A DNA stretch of 64,000 bases from Hyphomicrobiales bacterium (GTDB lineage: Bacteria; Pseudomonadota; Alphaproteobacteria; Rhizobiales; Beijerinckiaceae), in the NCBI GenBank assembly GCA_900470095.1, contig UBZM01000016.1:62746-126745 (forward strand). Direction: 5' to 3'. A program made the translations under genes and the position numbers. Below, in pieces: positions 16,902 to 25,787 of the stretch; positions within the stretch are counted from its first letter, which is position 1, and each line of letters begins with the position of its first letter. A model generated the notes under the pieces. That model made no database searches and was not told the origin of the DNA. It saw only the letters and a list, made by a program, of their open reading frames with translations.

Positions 16902-17339
16902 CTATTTCTTGATCCGATAGACCTCGTGACAGCTGCCACAGTTCTTGGTCACGTTTCCAAAAGCAGAACGGAAGCTGTCGAGGTCCTTGGTGGCACTCGC
17001 CGCGGCTACTGTGGCCTCCGTCTCCAGCTTGGCAAACCCAGCCTTGAAGCCGGCTGGATCCTCCCAGATTTTGGGCCCGGCCGTGCTCTCGCCGCCCGTC
17101 TTGGCAGTATCAGGGAAAAGGCCGGGCATCTTCTGAGCCGCGGCAGCGTAGACCTTGAAGATGGTCTCGCTCTTGCTCGCGTCAAAGGCGGCCTCGCCCT
17201 TGGCCATGGCCGCGCCATCGCGCGTGGCGGCGCCCACTCCCTTCATCGTATTGCGACGCTCGGCAATCGGATCCGATTGGGCAATCACGGTCGAGAGCGT
17301 CACAACTAGGCCGGCGGCGACGAGTACGGTACGTATCAT
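16902..17339 (-). CDS. Cytochrome c' / c-556-type protein, upstream copy of a tandem pair
   Basis: A 145-residue secreted cytochrome with signal peptide (about residues 1-20), a four-helix-bundle body and C-terminal CGSCH. It differs from its downstream paralogue mainly by conservative substitutions and one extra residue; both end NCGSCHEVYRIKK. Each copy has its own upstream box and its own terminator-like hairpin, so the duplicated unit is a complete transcription unit of about 717 bp. The molybdenum hydroxylase gene ends 131 bp upstream. A role as electron acceptor for that enzyme is possible but unproven, because the enzyme has no export signal. Confidence 0.9.
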   Translation of the reverse strand: MIRTVLVAAGLVVTLSTVIAQSDPIAERRNTMKGVGAATRDGAAMAKGEAAFDASKSETIFKVYAAAAQKMPGLFPDTAKTGGESTAGPKIWEDPAGFKAGFAKLETEATVAAASATKDLDSFRSAFGNVTKNCGSCHEVYRIKK

Positions 17340-17378
17340 GCGTAAGCCTCCTCCCGGAAAGCGCGGCGTCGAGCGCGC

Positions 17379-17448
17379 CGCTTAGAAGCCTTCCAGATCA
17401 GCCGATCCGCATCACGACGCCAAGTCGCATTTCCGTGAACACATCGGA
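17379..17448 (-). promoter_or_regulatory. Duplicated upstream box of the upstream c'-type cytochrome gene
   Basis: This 70-bp segment, beginning 40 bp before the ATG, matches 16666-16735 with few differences (for example the shared cores CCAGATCAGCC and GCCAAGTCGCATTT). It is the probable promoter/operator region of the gene. Confidence 0.5.
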
Positions 17449-17470
17449 GTTAGAGGCGCTTACGCCTGGA

Positions 17471-19780
17471 TCACTGCTGATAGCCTGCAACTTTCAACGC
17501 CCCGAACACCTTCTTCGGCGTCGCGGGCATATCGATCGCCCGGATACCGGCTGCGCGGTCGAGCGCGTCCACCATCGCATTCATCACCGCCGGACAGGCC
17601 CCGATCGCACCGGCCTCTCCGGCCCCCTTCACGCCGAGCGCATTGGTGACACAGCGGACATTGCGGGTCTCGAAATGGAAATTTGGAACGTCGACCGCGC
17701 GCGGCAGAGCGTAATCCATGAACGTCGCCGTCAGCATCTGGCCGGAGCTATCGAAGCGAATTTCCTCCATCAGGGCCTGGCCAATCCCCTGGGCGGCACC
17801 ACCATGGACCTGGCCCTCGAGCATTAGCGGGTTCAGCGTCACGCCAAAATCGTCGACCACGACATAGTTGGCGATCTCGGTCGCGCCTGTGCCGGGATCA
17901 ACCTCCAGCTCGCAGATATGCGTGCCATTCGGATAGGTCGCTTCCGGCGGCGTCCAGCTCTGATGGACCCTGAGCTTGTCAGCCGTTGCTCCAGGCAGAG
18001 CGGCAATGGCCTTGAGGTCGAGCGCCTTGTCGGTGCCGACGATCCGCACCGCGCCATCGACGATTTCCAGATCGCCGATACCAGCCTCGAGTTTTTCGGA
18101 CGCAAGCTGCTTCAGGTTCTCGGTCAGGATCGAAGACGCCTTGTCGAGCGCAGCGCCTCCCACGGGAATCGAGCGCGAGCCGCCGGTGCCGGAGCCGGTC
18201 TCGACCCGGTCGGTATCGCCCTGGACAACGCGGATGCGGTCCATCGGGATATCGAGATGCTGCGCGACGAGCTGCGAATACGCCGTCTCGTGCCCCTGCC
18301 CGTTCGACTGGGTGCCGATCAGCACTGTCACCGTGCCGTCCTTCTCAAGGATGACGGTCGAACTCTCCGGACCGCCGCCGCCGCAGGCCTCGATATAGCA
18401 GGCCATGCCGATGCCGCGAATCTTGCCGGCCTTGGTCGAGGCCTTGAGGCGCGCCTTGAAGCCCTTCCAGTCGGCGACATCCATGGCGCGGCGCATATGC
18501 CCCTCGAACTCGCCGGAATCATAGACCGGCCCGGTCTGGGTCGAATGCGGCATCTCCGCTGGCTTGACGAAATTCTGCGCCCTGACGGCGTCCGGCGTCT
18601 TGCCGGTTTCGCGCGCGATGGCATCGACCAGCCGCTCGATCAGGTAGGCGGCCTCCGGACGCCCGGCTCCGCGATAGGCATCGACCGGCGTGGTGTTGGT
18701 GAAAACCCCACGAAAGCGCACATGCACGGCCGGAATATTGTAGCAGCCCGGCGTCATCGTCGTGCCGACCCAGGGGATGAAAGGTCCGTACTGCGAGAGA
18801 TAGGCGCCCATTTCCGCGGCGAGATCGACCTTGAGGCCGATGAACCGGCCCTTCTTGTCGAGCGCCATCGTAGCCGTGGTCAGATTGGCGCGACCATGGG
18901 TGTCGGCAAGGAAATGCTCGGTTCGGTCCGCGACCCAGCGCACCGGGCGTTTCAGCTTCTCGGCCGCCACCATGGTCAGCGGGTATTCGCGATACATGAA
19001 GATCTTGGTGCCGAAGCCGCCGCCGACATCGGGCGTGATGACGCGGATGCGCGAGGGATCGACCTTCAGGATGTAGCCGGCGAGGATATCGCGCGTGCCG
19101 TGGCTGCCCTGGCTGCCGAGCGTCAGCGTCCAGCGTTTCGAATCCTTGTCGTATTCGGCGATGCAGGCGCGCGTCTCCATGTAGTTGGAGGCGAGACGGT
19201 TGTTGACGATCGTGACGGAAACGATGCGATCGGCCTTGGCGAAGGCCTTCTCGGTCTTCTCGGAATTGCCCTGCTCGGCCTCGAAAGCAACATTGCCCTC
19301 ACGCCCCGGCCAGACCTGCGGTGCCTTGGGAGCGAGCGCTTCGGCGATGCCGGTGATCGAAGGCAGGACCTCCCAGGCAATGTCGATCGCCTCGGCCGCG
19401 TCGCGGGCCTGGCTCAGGGTCTCGGCAACGATGAAGGCGACCGCCTCGCCGACATGACGCACCGTATCGGTCGGCAAGATCGGCACCGGATTCGGCTCCA
19501 CCGATTGGCCCGTAACCGTCGTGATCAAGCCCTTGCACGGAATGTCGCCGAGATGCGCCACGTCCTCGCCGGTCAGGACCAGCTTCACGCCCTTCATCTT
19601 GCGGGCGGCATCCTTGTCGCGGATCGTGAACTTCGCATGAGCGTATTGCGAGCGTAGCACGAAGGCATGCAGCGCTCCCTCGACGGCGATATCGTCGGTA
19701 TAGCGCCCCATCCCGGTGGTCAGGCGGTGATCCTCGACCCGGCGAATGGGCTGGCCGACTCCGAACTTCATGGGGCGCAT
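17471..19780 (-). CDS. Molybdenum hydroxylase large subunit (form II CoxL-like / aldehyde oxidoreductase family)
   Basis: A 769-residue molybdopterin-binding subunit of the xanthine dehydrogenase family. It contains the N-terminal hammerhead domain (about residues 20-130) and two MoCo domains with GGGFGTK (about 245), AYRGAGRPE (about 370), GQGHETAYSQ and the C-terminal KGAGEAGAIG carrying the catalytic-type Glu. AYRGAGR marks the form II CoxL group; true CO dehydrogenases have AYxCSFR, so CO oxidation is unlikely. The FAD (CoxM) and 2Fe-2S (CoxS) subunits are absent from the neighbourhood, which is unusual. There is no Tat signal. A GGA about 9 bases upstream supports the ATG at 19780. Confidence 0.9.
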   Translation of the reverse strand: MRPMKFGVGQPIRRVEDHRLTTGMGRYTDDIAVEGALHAFVLRSQYAHAKFTIRDKDAARKMKGVKLVLTGEDVAHLGDIPCKGLITTVTGQSVEPNPVPILPTDTVRHVGEAVAFIVAETLSQARDAAEAIDIAWEVLPSITGIAEALAPKAPQVWPGREGNVAFEAEQGNSEKTEKAFAKADRIVSVTIVNNRLASNYMETRACIAEYDKDSKRWTLTLGSQGSHGTRDILAGYILKVDPSRIRVITPDVGGGFGTKIFMYREYPLTMVAAEKLKRPVRWVADRTEHFLADTHGRANLTTATMALDKKGRFIGLKVDLAAEMGAYLSQYGPFIPWVGTTMTPGCYNIPAVHVRFRGVFTNTTPVDAYRGAGRPEAAYLIERLVDAIARETGKTPDAVRAQNFVKPAEMPHSTQTGPVYDSGEFEGHMRRAMDVADWKGFKARLKASTKAGKIRGIGMACYIEACGGGGPESSTVILEKDGTVTVLIGTQSNGQGHETAYSQLVAQHLDIPMDRIRVVQGDTDRVETGSGTGGSRSIPVGGAALDKASSILTENLKQLASEKLEAGIGDLEIVDGAVRIVGTDKALDLKAIAALPGATADKLRVHQSWTPPEATYPNGTHICELEVDPGTGATEIANYVVVDDFGVTLNPLMLEGQVHGGAAQGIGQALMEEIRFDSSGQMLTATFMDYALPRAVDVPNFHFETRNVRCVTNALGVKGAGEAGAIGACPAVMNAMVDALDRAAGIRAIDMPATPKKVFGALKVAGYQQ

Positions 19781-19903
19781 GGGCTTACATCCTTGAAAGT
19801 ACGAAAATCTCGAAACCGTCGCTTAGGAAACTGGAGCAGGATCAGCGTCGCGTCAGCCCCCCGGAGGCAGAAAGCTGCGATGCATCACACGCAAGGCCCG
19901 GTC

Positions 19904-20227
19904 CTATTGCTCGACGGGCTCGCCGCGCATCGCCCAGTCCTTGAAGCCACCACGATAATGGCTGTCGATATCGAGCCCGGCCGACTGCGCGAATTCCAGA
20001 GCCCGCAGCGAGCGCACGCCGGCCGCGCAGGAGAACACGACGCGCTTTCCAGGCGGATTGGGCAGGTCGGCAGGGTCGAACTGGGACAGCGGCCGCGAGA
20101 CCGAGCCGGGAATATGCCCCGCGGCGAATTCCTGCGGCTCGCGCACATCCACGATCAGAATGGAATCAGCCGCGAGGCCGGCTTTGATGTCCTCGATATC
20201 GAGATCGTTCACGGTCACTGCTGCCAT
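19904..20227 (-). CDS. Rhodanese-like sulfurtransferase (single domain, GlpE-type)
   Basis: A 107-residue single rhodanese domain. DVREPQEFAAGHIPGS is the family signature, and the active-site loop is CAAGVRS with the persulfide-forming Cys. It begins 10 bp after the TRAP large permease gene and is probably the last gene of that operon, while the molybdenum hydroxylase gene starts 123 bp further on. Rhodaneses donate sulfane sulfur, and molybdenum hydroxylases need a sulfurated cofactor, so a supporting role is conceivable. XdhC-type proteins normally do that job, so this is only an inference. Confidence 0.9.
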   Translation of the reverse strand: MAAVTVNDLDIEDIKAGLAADSILIVDVREPQEFAAGHIPGSVSRPLSQFDPADLPNPPGKRVVFSCAAGVRSLRALEFAQSAGLDIDSHYRGGFKDWAMRGEPVEQ

Positions 20228-20237
20228 CCAGTCCAGG

Positions 20238-21557
20238 CTAATCCAGTAGCTTCACCAGATAGAGCGTGAGGGCTGGAAATGCCACCACGATGCCAAGCCG
20301 GATGATATCGGAGAGCACGAAGGGCAGCACCCCGCGATAGATCCGCGTGACCGGGACGTCACGCGCCAGCGAAGCGACGACGAAGACATTGAGGCCGATC
20401 GGCGGGCAGGTCATCCCGATCCCGACTACGATCAGGACGAGGATGCCGAACCAGATCGCGATATCGTCGACAGGCATGCCGAAATCGAGTGCGGTCACGA
20501 TCGGGAAGAACACCGGCAGCGTCAGCAGGATCATGGCAAGTTCGTCCATGACGCCGCCGAGCACGATGTAGAAGACGAGCAGACCAACCAGGACCGAATA
20601 GGGTTGCCAGCCCGATGCAGCGATCATCTCGGCCGCCGCGGTCGGCACCTGGGTCAGCGCCAGGAAGGCGTTGAAGATCTCGGCTCCGAGCAGGATCGCA
20701 AAGATCATCGCCGAGGTCTCGGCCGTCTGCAGGATCGCCTCGGCGATCGCCTTCAGGCCCAGCGTCCGCCGGAACACGCCGATCATCAACATGACAAAGG
20801 CCCCGACCGAGGCACCCTCGGTCGGTGTAAAGATCCCGCCGTAGATGCCACCGACCACGACCAGCGCGACCAGCATCGCCGGGATGACCCCGAGCAGTGG
20901 GCCGAGCCGGTTGCGCCAGACGATCCGCTCGTGCGCCGGACCGAGTGTCGCGTCGAGCCGGGTCATGATCGCGATGGTGATGCAATACATCGCAGCCGCC
21001 ATCAGGCCCGGGATCAAGGCCGCCTTGAACAGCTTGGCGATGTTCTGCTCGGTCGAAATCGCATAGACGACCAGGATCACCGAGGGCGGGATCAGGATAC
21101 CGAGCGTGCCGCCGACGGCGGTGACGCCGCAGGCGAAGCCGGGGTCGTAGCGGTAGTGCCGCAGTTGCGGCAGCGCTGCGCGCGCGAAGGTCGCCGTCGT
21201 CGCAACCGAGGACCCGCAGATTGCGCCGAAGCCCGTACAGGCCCCGATCATCGCCATCCCGAGCCCGCCACGGCGATGGCCGACGAAGGCCGACGCGGCC
21301 TTGAACAGGTCGGATGCCAGGCCCGAGCGCTCGGCGAAAGCCCCCATCAGCACGAAGAGGGGAATCACCGACAGCGTGTAGTTGGCGAAGATCTGATAGG
21401 GCGTCGTCTTGATGTAGTTGAGGAAGGGCTCCAGCCCGTTGAGCTGGATGTAACCGAGGCCACCGACCAGCATCATCGCCAGCCCGATCGGCAATCTGAC
21501 GGCCATAAGAGCGAGAAGCGCGACGAAACCCGTGATGGCGAGGGTGAAGCCGCTCAC
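20238..21557 (-). CDS. dctM: TRAP transporter large permease (DctM)
   Basis: A 439-residue membrane protein with about 12 helices, the ion-coupled permease of a tripartite ATP-independent periplasmic transporter. Family segments include RLPIGLAMMLVGGLGYIQL, ACTGFGAICGSSVATTATFA and GGVMDELAMILLTLPVFFP. The GTG at 21557 overlaps the dctQ stop (GTGA), a typical coupled junction; the longer frame upstream is not credible. It forms the dctP-dctQ-dctM unit with the two genes upstream. TRAP systems import C4-dicarboxylates, keto acids, sugar acids or aromatic acids; the substrate is not readable here. Confidence 0.93.
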   Translation of the reverse strand: MSGFTLAITGFVALLALMAVRLPIGLAMMLVGGLGYIQLNGLEPFLNYIKTTPYQIFANYTLSVIPLFVLMGAFAERSGLASDLFKAASAFVGHRRGGLGMAMIGACTGFGAICGSSVATTATFARAALPQLRHYRYDPGFACGVTAVGGTLGILIPPSVILVVYAISTEQNIAKLFKAALIPGLMAAAMYCITIAIMTRLDATLGPAHERIVWRNRLGPLLGVIPAMLVALVVVGGIYGGIFTPTEGASVGAFVMLMIGVFRRTLGLKAIAEAILQTAETSAMIFAILLGAEIFNAFLALTQVPTAAAEMIAASGWQPYSVLVGLLVFYIVLGGVMDELAMILLTLPVFFPIVTALDFGMPVDDIAIWFGILVLIVVGIGMTCPPIGLNVFVVASLARDVPVTRIYRGVLPFVLSDIIRLGIVVAFPALTLYLVKLLD

Positions 21558-22030
21558 GCGCGCGCCCTCGCCAGCCGGCTGGCGCTGACGAACGAGGTCA
21601 GAGAAACCAGTGCGGCCAGCACGGCGCAAATGGCGATTGGAAGATAGCTCGGCACCTGCAGCACCATCGTATTCTCACCGCTCGCGAAGGCCGCCAGTGC
21701 GCCGGCAGCGAGCCGCCAGGCGATCAGCGCCATGACCAGGCCATAGACGATATCCCAAAGCGCATCGATTGCCCTTTGCCAGCGCAAGGGCAGCTTCAGC
21801 GTGAAGGTGTCGACGAAGATGTTGCCGCGCCGAAGCTGGCAATAGGGCAGAAAGCAGAAGGCGGCGACCGCCGTCGCCATCTGCACCAACTCGAAATCAC
21901 CCGGGACGCCAGCCGCGCCGATCAGGTCGCTGCGCAAGGTCACGCTGACGACCACCATGGTCGCCAGCGCAATTAGCAGAACGCCACCCGCGATGGCGAT
22001 CCCACGCACCAGAGCATCGAAGCCCGGCAT
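21554..22030 (-). CDS. dctQ: TRAP transporter small permease (DctQ)
   Basis: A 158-residue protein with four predicted helices, the small membrane subunit that pairs with DctM. The segment CFLPYCQLRRGNIFVDTFT is typical of DctQ. The ATG at 22030 is preceded by GGGAGG 6 bases away; a longer frame from 22057 would lack this site. The stop overlaps the dctM GTG. It follows the dctP gene after 36 bp. Confidence 0.9.
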   Translation of the reverse strand: MPGFDALVRGIAIAGGVLLIALATMVVVSVTLRSDLIGAAGVPGDFELVQMATAVAAFCFLPYCQLRRGNIFVDTFTLKLPLRWQRAIDALWDIVYGLVMALIAWRLAAGALAAFASGENTMVLQVPSYLPIAICAVLAALVSLTSFVSASRLARARA

Positions 22031-22066
22031 CGTTGCCTCCCGGCCTCTGACCGCCATGATGCGCCG

Positions 22067-23119
22067 TCAGGCCGCCTTCTCGTGCTTGGCGAGCGCCGCC
22101 CTGGCGCTCTCCAGCAGCTTCGCCCCGTCGAGCCCCTTGTCCTTGGCGGCCTTGACCCAGCCGTCGATCACCGGTTCGGTCGTCTTGCGCCAGCGCGCGG
22201 CCTCGGCTTCGTCGAGCGTGGTGATGGTATTGCCGCGCTTGCGAACCACCTCGGAGACCACGACCGCCTGCTCGTCCCAGACCCTGCCGGCCATGGCAGC
22301 CGCAACAGCGCCGGAGTTCTTGTCGAGAACCGCCTTCAGTTCAGGCGCAAGCGAATCGTATTTCGCGCGGTTCATCGCCAGGATGAAGGTCGCGACATAG
22401 AAGGTCGGCGAGCCCGGAATCTCGGTGTGATACTTCACCAGCTCCTGGACCTTGATCGACGGCACGACCTCCCAGGGCACGACGCAGCCATCGATGACGC
22501 GCTGCGCCAGCGATTCCGGCACCTGCGGAATCGGCATCCCGATCGCATTGGCGCCAAGCGTCCGCAGGGCTTCGCCGGCAAGGCGGGTCGGGAAGCGCAA
22601 TTTCAGACCCTTCAGGTCCTCCATCGTCTTCACCTGCTTGTTGGCGTGGATCAGCCCGTGATCATGCGCCCAGAAACAGATGGGTTTGACGTCCTTGAAC
22701 TCGTCCTTGAGGTTCTGCTCGGCGTAGTCCGTCAGAGCCAGCGAATTGACCAAGGCCCGCTTGTTCGAGACGAAGGGCAGCTCGAAGGCTTCGATGCCGG
22801 TGAAACGTCCCGGCGTATTGCCGGGCAGCGTCCAGACGATATCGGCAACGCCGTCACGGGCCTGGTCGAAGAGCTGCGGCGGCGTTCCGCCAAGCTGCAT
22901 CGACGGGAAGATATCGATCTTGATGCGGCCATTCGATTCGGCCGCGACCTTGTCGGCCCATGGCTTCAGGAACTTGGAATGGCCATTGGCGACAGGCGGC
23001 AGGAAGTGATGCATCTTCAGCGTCACCTCCTGCGCATTGGCGCGAGTGACACGCATCACGGCCGGCGCGGCAACGGCCGTGCCGGCAAGCGTCAGGAATT
23101 TGCGGCGGTCAAAAGTCAT
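22067..23119 (-). CDS. dctP: TRAP transporter substrate-binding protein (DctP family)
   Basis: A 350-residue periplasmic binding protein and first gene of the TRAP operon. The N-terminus (FDRRKFLTLAGTAVAAPAVM) is a Tat-type signal with twin Arg. The mature protein has DctP family segments such as LKMHHFLPPVANGHSKFLKP, ESNGRIKIDIFPSMQLGG and the Arg-containing LKLRFPTRLAGEAL that normally forms a salt bridge with a carboxylate ligand. An organic acid substrate is therefore likely. GGGGAGGGG lies just upstream of the ATG. No sensor or regulator gene for the operon is adjacent. Confidence 0.93.
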   Translation of the reverse strand: MTFDRRKFLTLAGTAVAAPAVMRVTRANAQEVTLKMHHFLPPVANGHSKFLKPWADKVAAESNGRIKIDIFPSMQLGGTPPQLFDQARDGVADIVWTLPGNTPGRFTGIEAFELPFVSNKRALVNSLALTDYAEQNLKDEFKDVKPICFWAHDHGLIHANKQVKTMEDLKGLKLRFPTRLAGEALRTLGANAIGMPIPQVPESLAQRVIDGCVVPWEVVPSIKVQELVKYHTEIPGSPTFYVATFILAMNRAKYDSLAPELKAVLDKNSGAVAAAMAGRVWDEQAVVVSEVVRKRGNTITTLDEAEAARWRKTTEPVIDGWVKAAKDKGLDGAKLLESARAALAKHEKAA

Positions 23120-23272
23120 TCATCCCCTCCCCAGAGGCCTGCTCAGGCACAGCATGACAGTCCATTCCCGTAAGGAATGCCTTGTCTGCCTTATTGGTAT
23201 GACAGATGAGCGCCAAAGCGCGACTGACGCAAGTGCCGTCCGCCTGAAATTGAAGCGGTCACGGCGAGCCTC

Positions 23273-23304
23273 AAAACGGCATGCGGGTAACGCCGCATGC
23301 CGTT
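23273..23304 (-). terminator. Rho-independent terminator of the LysM/BON gene
   Basis: Perfect 12-bp arms AACGGCATGCGG (23275-23286) and CCGCATGCCGTT (23293-23304) enclose a 6-base loop. On the minus strand the stem runs into TTTT. It lies 22 bp past the stop of the lysM-like gene and isolates it from the TRAP operon. Confidence 0.85.
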
Positions 23305-23326
23305 GATTGAAGGGGGTGGAAGCGGA

Positions 23327-23767
23327 TCAGGCCTTGGGCGGAATACGCAGCACCCAACCGGGCAAGATCAGGTCGGGATTTTTCACCGGCGGCGTATTGG
23401 CCTTGACGATCTCGGTGTATTTCGCGCCCTGCCCCTTGCCATAGTGCTCCTCGGCGATCTTCCAGAGCGTATCCCCCTTCTTGACCGTGTAGAACACGGC
23501 AGCCGGGGCCTCCTTCGTCACCGCCAACTCGGACTCGACCTGCGCCACGCCTGTCGTGTTGCCCAGTGCAAGAATGATCTTCTCGGCCTCTTCGGTAGAG
23601 ACCGCCTTGCCGGAGACCTTCACCTTGTCGCCGTCGATCTGGATATTGACGTCGGAGGGCAGCCCGTGCCCTGCCAATTCCTTCTGCAGAGCGTCGGGGG
23701 TCGCCGCCTGCGCCGAGCCACCGAAGATCTTCGCACCGGCTTCCTTGATGAAACTGAACAGACCCAT
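23327..23767 (-). CDS. lysM: BON- and LysM-domain protein (Kbp/YgaU-like potassium-binding protein)
   Basis: A 146-residue soluble protein with a short N-terminal helix, a BON domain (about residues 25-85) and a C-terminal LysM domain (about 92-143, YTVKKGDTLWKIAEEHYGKG). This matches E. coli LysM/YgaU (Kbp), a cytoplasmic K+ sensor induced by osmotic stress. As in Kbp there is no signal peptide, so peptidoglycan binding is not implied. GGAGG supports the ATG. A strong terminator follows at 23273-23304, making it a single-gene unit. Confidence 0.9.
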   Translation of the reverse strand: MGLFSFIKEAGAKIFGGSAQAATPDALQKELAGHGLPSDVNIQIDGDKVKVSGKAVSTEEAEKIILALGNTTGVAQVESELAVTKEAPAAVFYTVKKGDTLWKIAEEHYGKGQGAKYTEIVKANTPPVKNPDLILPGWVLRIPPKA

Positions 23768-23962
23768 AGCTTATCCTCCAGTGTCGGGGTTGGTATGAAG
23801 CCCGCTTGCCCCTGCAAGTTCAAGTTGAATTGCGTGATGCCGGCAAAGGGGGCGATATGCCGGCACGTTTCACCATGACATGGCAGATTGCGCGCTGCGG
23901 CAGCTTCCCTCCATGCCTGCGGGCTGGCAAGAAGCTCGCGTCCTCAATGGAAGGCTCTTCCC

Positions 23963-24391
23963 ATGTTCACCTTGGCCCAGGCCCAGACCATCCTCGCCAG
24001 CACGCTTGCCCATGCCGAGAAATCCGGTTTCAAACCGCTCGCGATCGCCATCATCGATGCGCGAGGCGCGCAGAAGGCCTTCGCGGCACAGGACGGCACC
24101 AGTCTGAAACGCGGCGAGATCGCACTTGGCAAGGCGCATGGCTCCGTGGCGCTCGGCCTCGGCTCGCGCGCCCTGCACAAGATGGCGCTCGAGCGCCCCT
24201 ATTTCATTGAAGCAGCAACCCATGCGGTCGGCGGATCGCTCGTGCCGGTCCCGGGCGGCGTGCTCATTCGCGATAGCGCCGGCGTGCTTCTCGGCGCGAT
24301 CGGAATCTCAGGAGACACCTCGGACAATGACGAGGCCGCGGCCGTCGCCGGGATTTCCAGCATAGGCCTTGTTGCTGACACGGGCGCCTGA
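23963..24391 (+). CDS. GlcG/HbpS family heme-binding-type protein
   Basis: A 142-residue single-domain protein of the GlcG/HbpS (DUF336) family. The N-terminus FTLAQAQTILASTLAHAEKS, the central AIIDARGA and the C-terminal GGVLIRDSAGVLLGAIGISG are typical. Some members bind or degrade heme; others are fused to glycolate or propanediol enzymes, and the role here is unknown. AAGG 8 bases upstream supports the ATG at 23963; upstream in-frame codons do not look coding. It lies 126 bp before the ferredoxin-NADP reductase gene in the same direction. Confidence 0.82.
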   Translation: MFTLAQAQTILASTLAHAEKSGFKPLAIAIIDARGAQKAFAAQDGTSLKRGEIALGKAHGSVALGLGSRALHKMALERPYFIEAATHAVGGSLVPVPGGVLIRDSAGVLLGAIGISGDTSDNDEAAAVAGISSIGLVADTGA

Positions 24392-25588
<1,197 letters not shown>

Positions 25589-25635
25589 GGGCTAAACAAA
25601 GCGAAGCCCGCAAGGCTTCGCCTCGAACAATTTGG

Positions 25636-25675
25636 GGCCCGGCGATGCGTTCGTGTCGCCGGGCCTTTCTTCTTT
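25636..25675 (+). terminator. Rho-independent terminator of the ferredoxin-NADP reductase gene
   Basis: Perfect 10-bp arms GGCCCGGCGA and TCGCCGGGCC enclose a 10-base loop and are followed by TTTCTTCTTT. It starts 47 bp after the stop. A smaller GCGAAGCC/GGCTTCGC hairpin lies just before it. Confidence 0.9.
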
Positions 25676-25690
25676 GGGGGGCGATCTGAC

Positions 25691-25735
25691 GCATCGGCCC
25701 AAAACTGGATTGCGGCTTTTCGGGAAAGCCGATGC
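25691..25735. repeat. Mosaic intergenic repeat, copy A
   Basis: Arms GCATCGGC (25691-25698) and GCCGATGC (25728-25735) flank 29 bp. Copy B at 30178-30222 has identical arms and the same 29-bp spacing with a closely similar interior (TTGCGG, TTTTCGGGAAA). The form resembles the RIME-type mosaic elements of Rhizobiales. It lies between convergent genes. Confidence 0.8.
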
Positions 25736-25787
25736 AAACGCGGAAAGGGTAGTCCATCGGACCGGATACGAGATCCGGTCCGATGGA

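Noticed and set aside
17918..19657. Long plus-strand frame of 579 codons
   Set aside because: It is antisense to the molybdenum hydroxylase gene, lacks motifs, and results from high GC content.
17471..19780. Carbon monoxide dehydrogenase large subunit
   Set aside because: The active-site loop reads AYRGAGR, not the AYxCSFR of CO-oxidising enzymes, and the partner subunits are missing.
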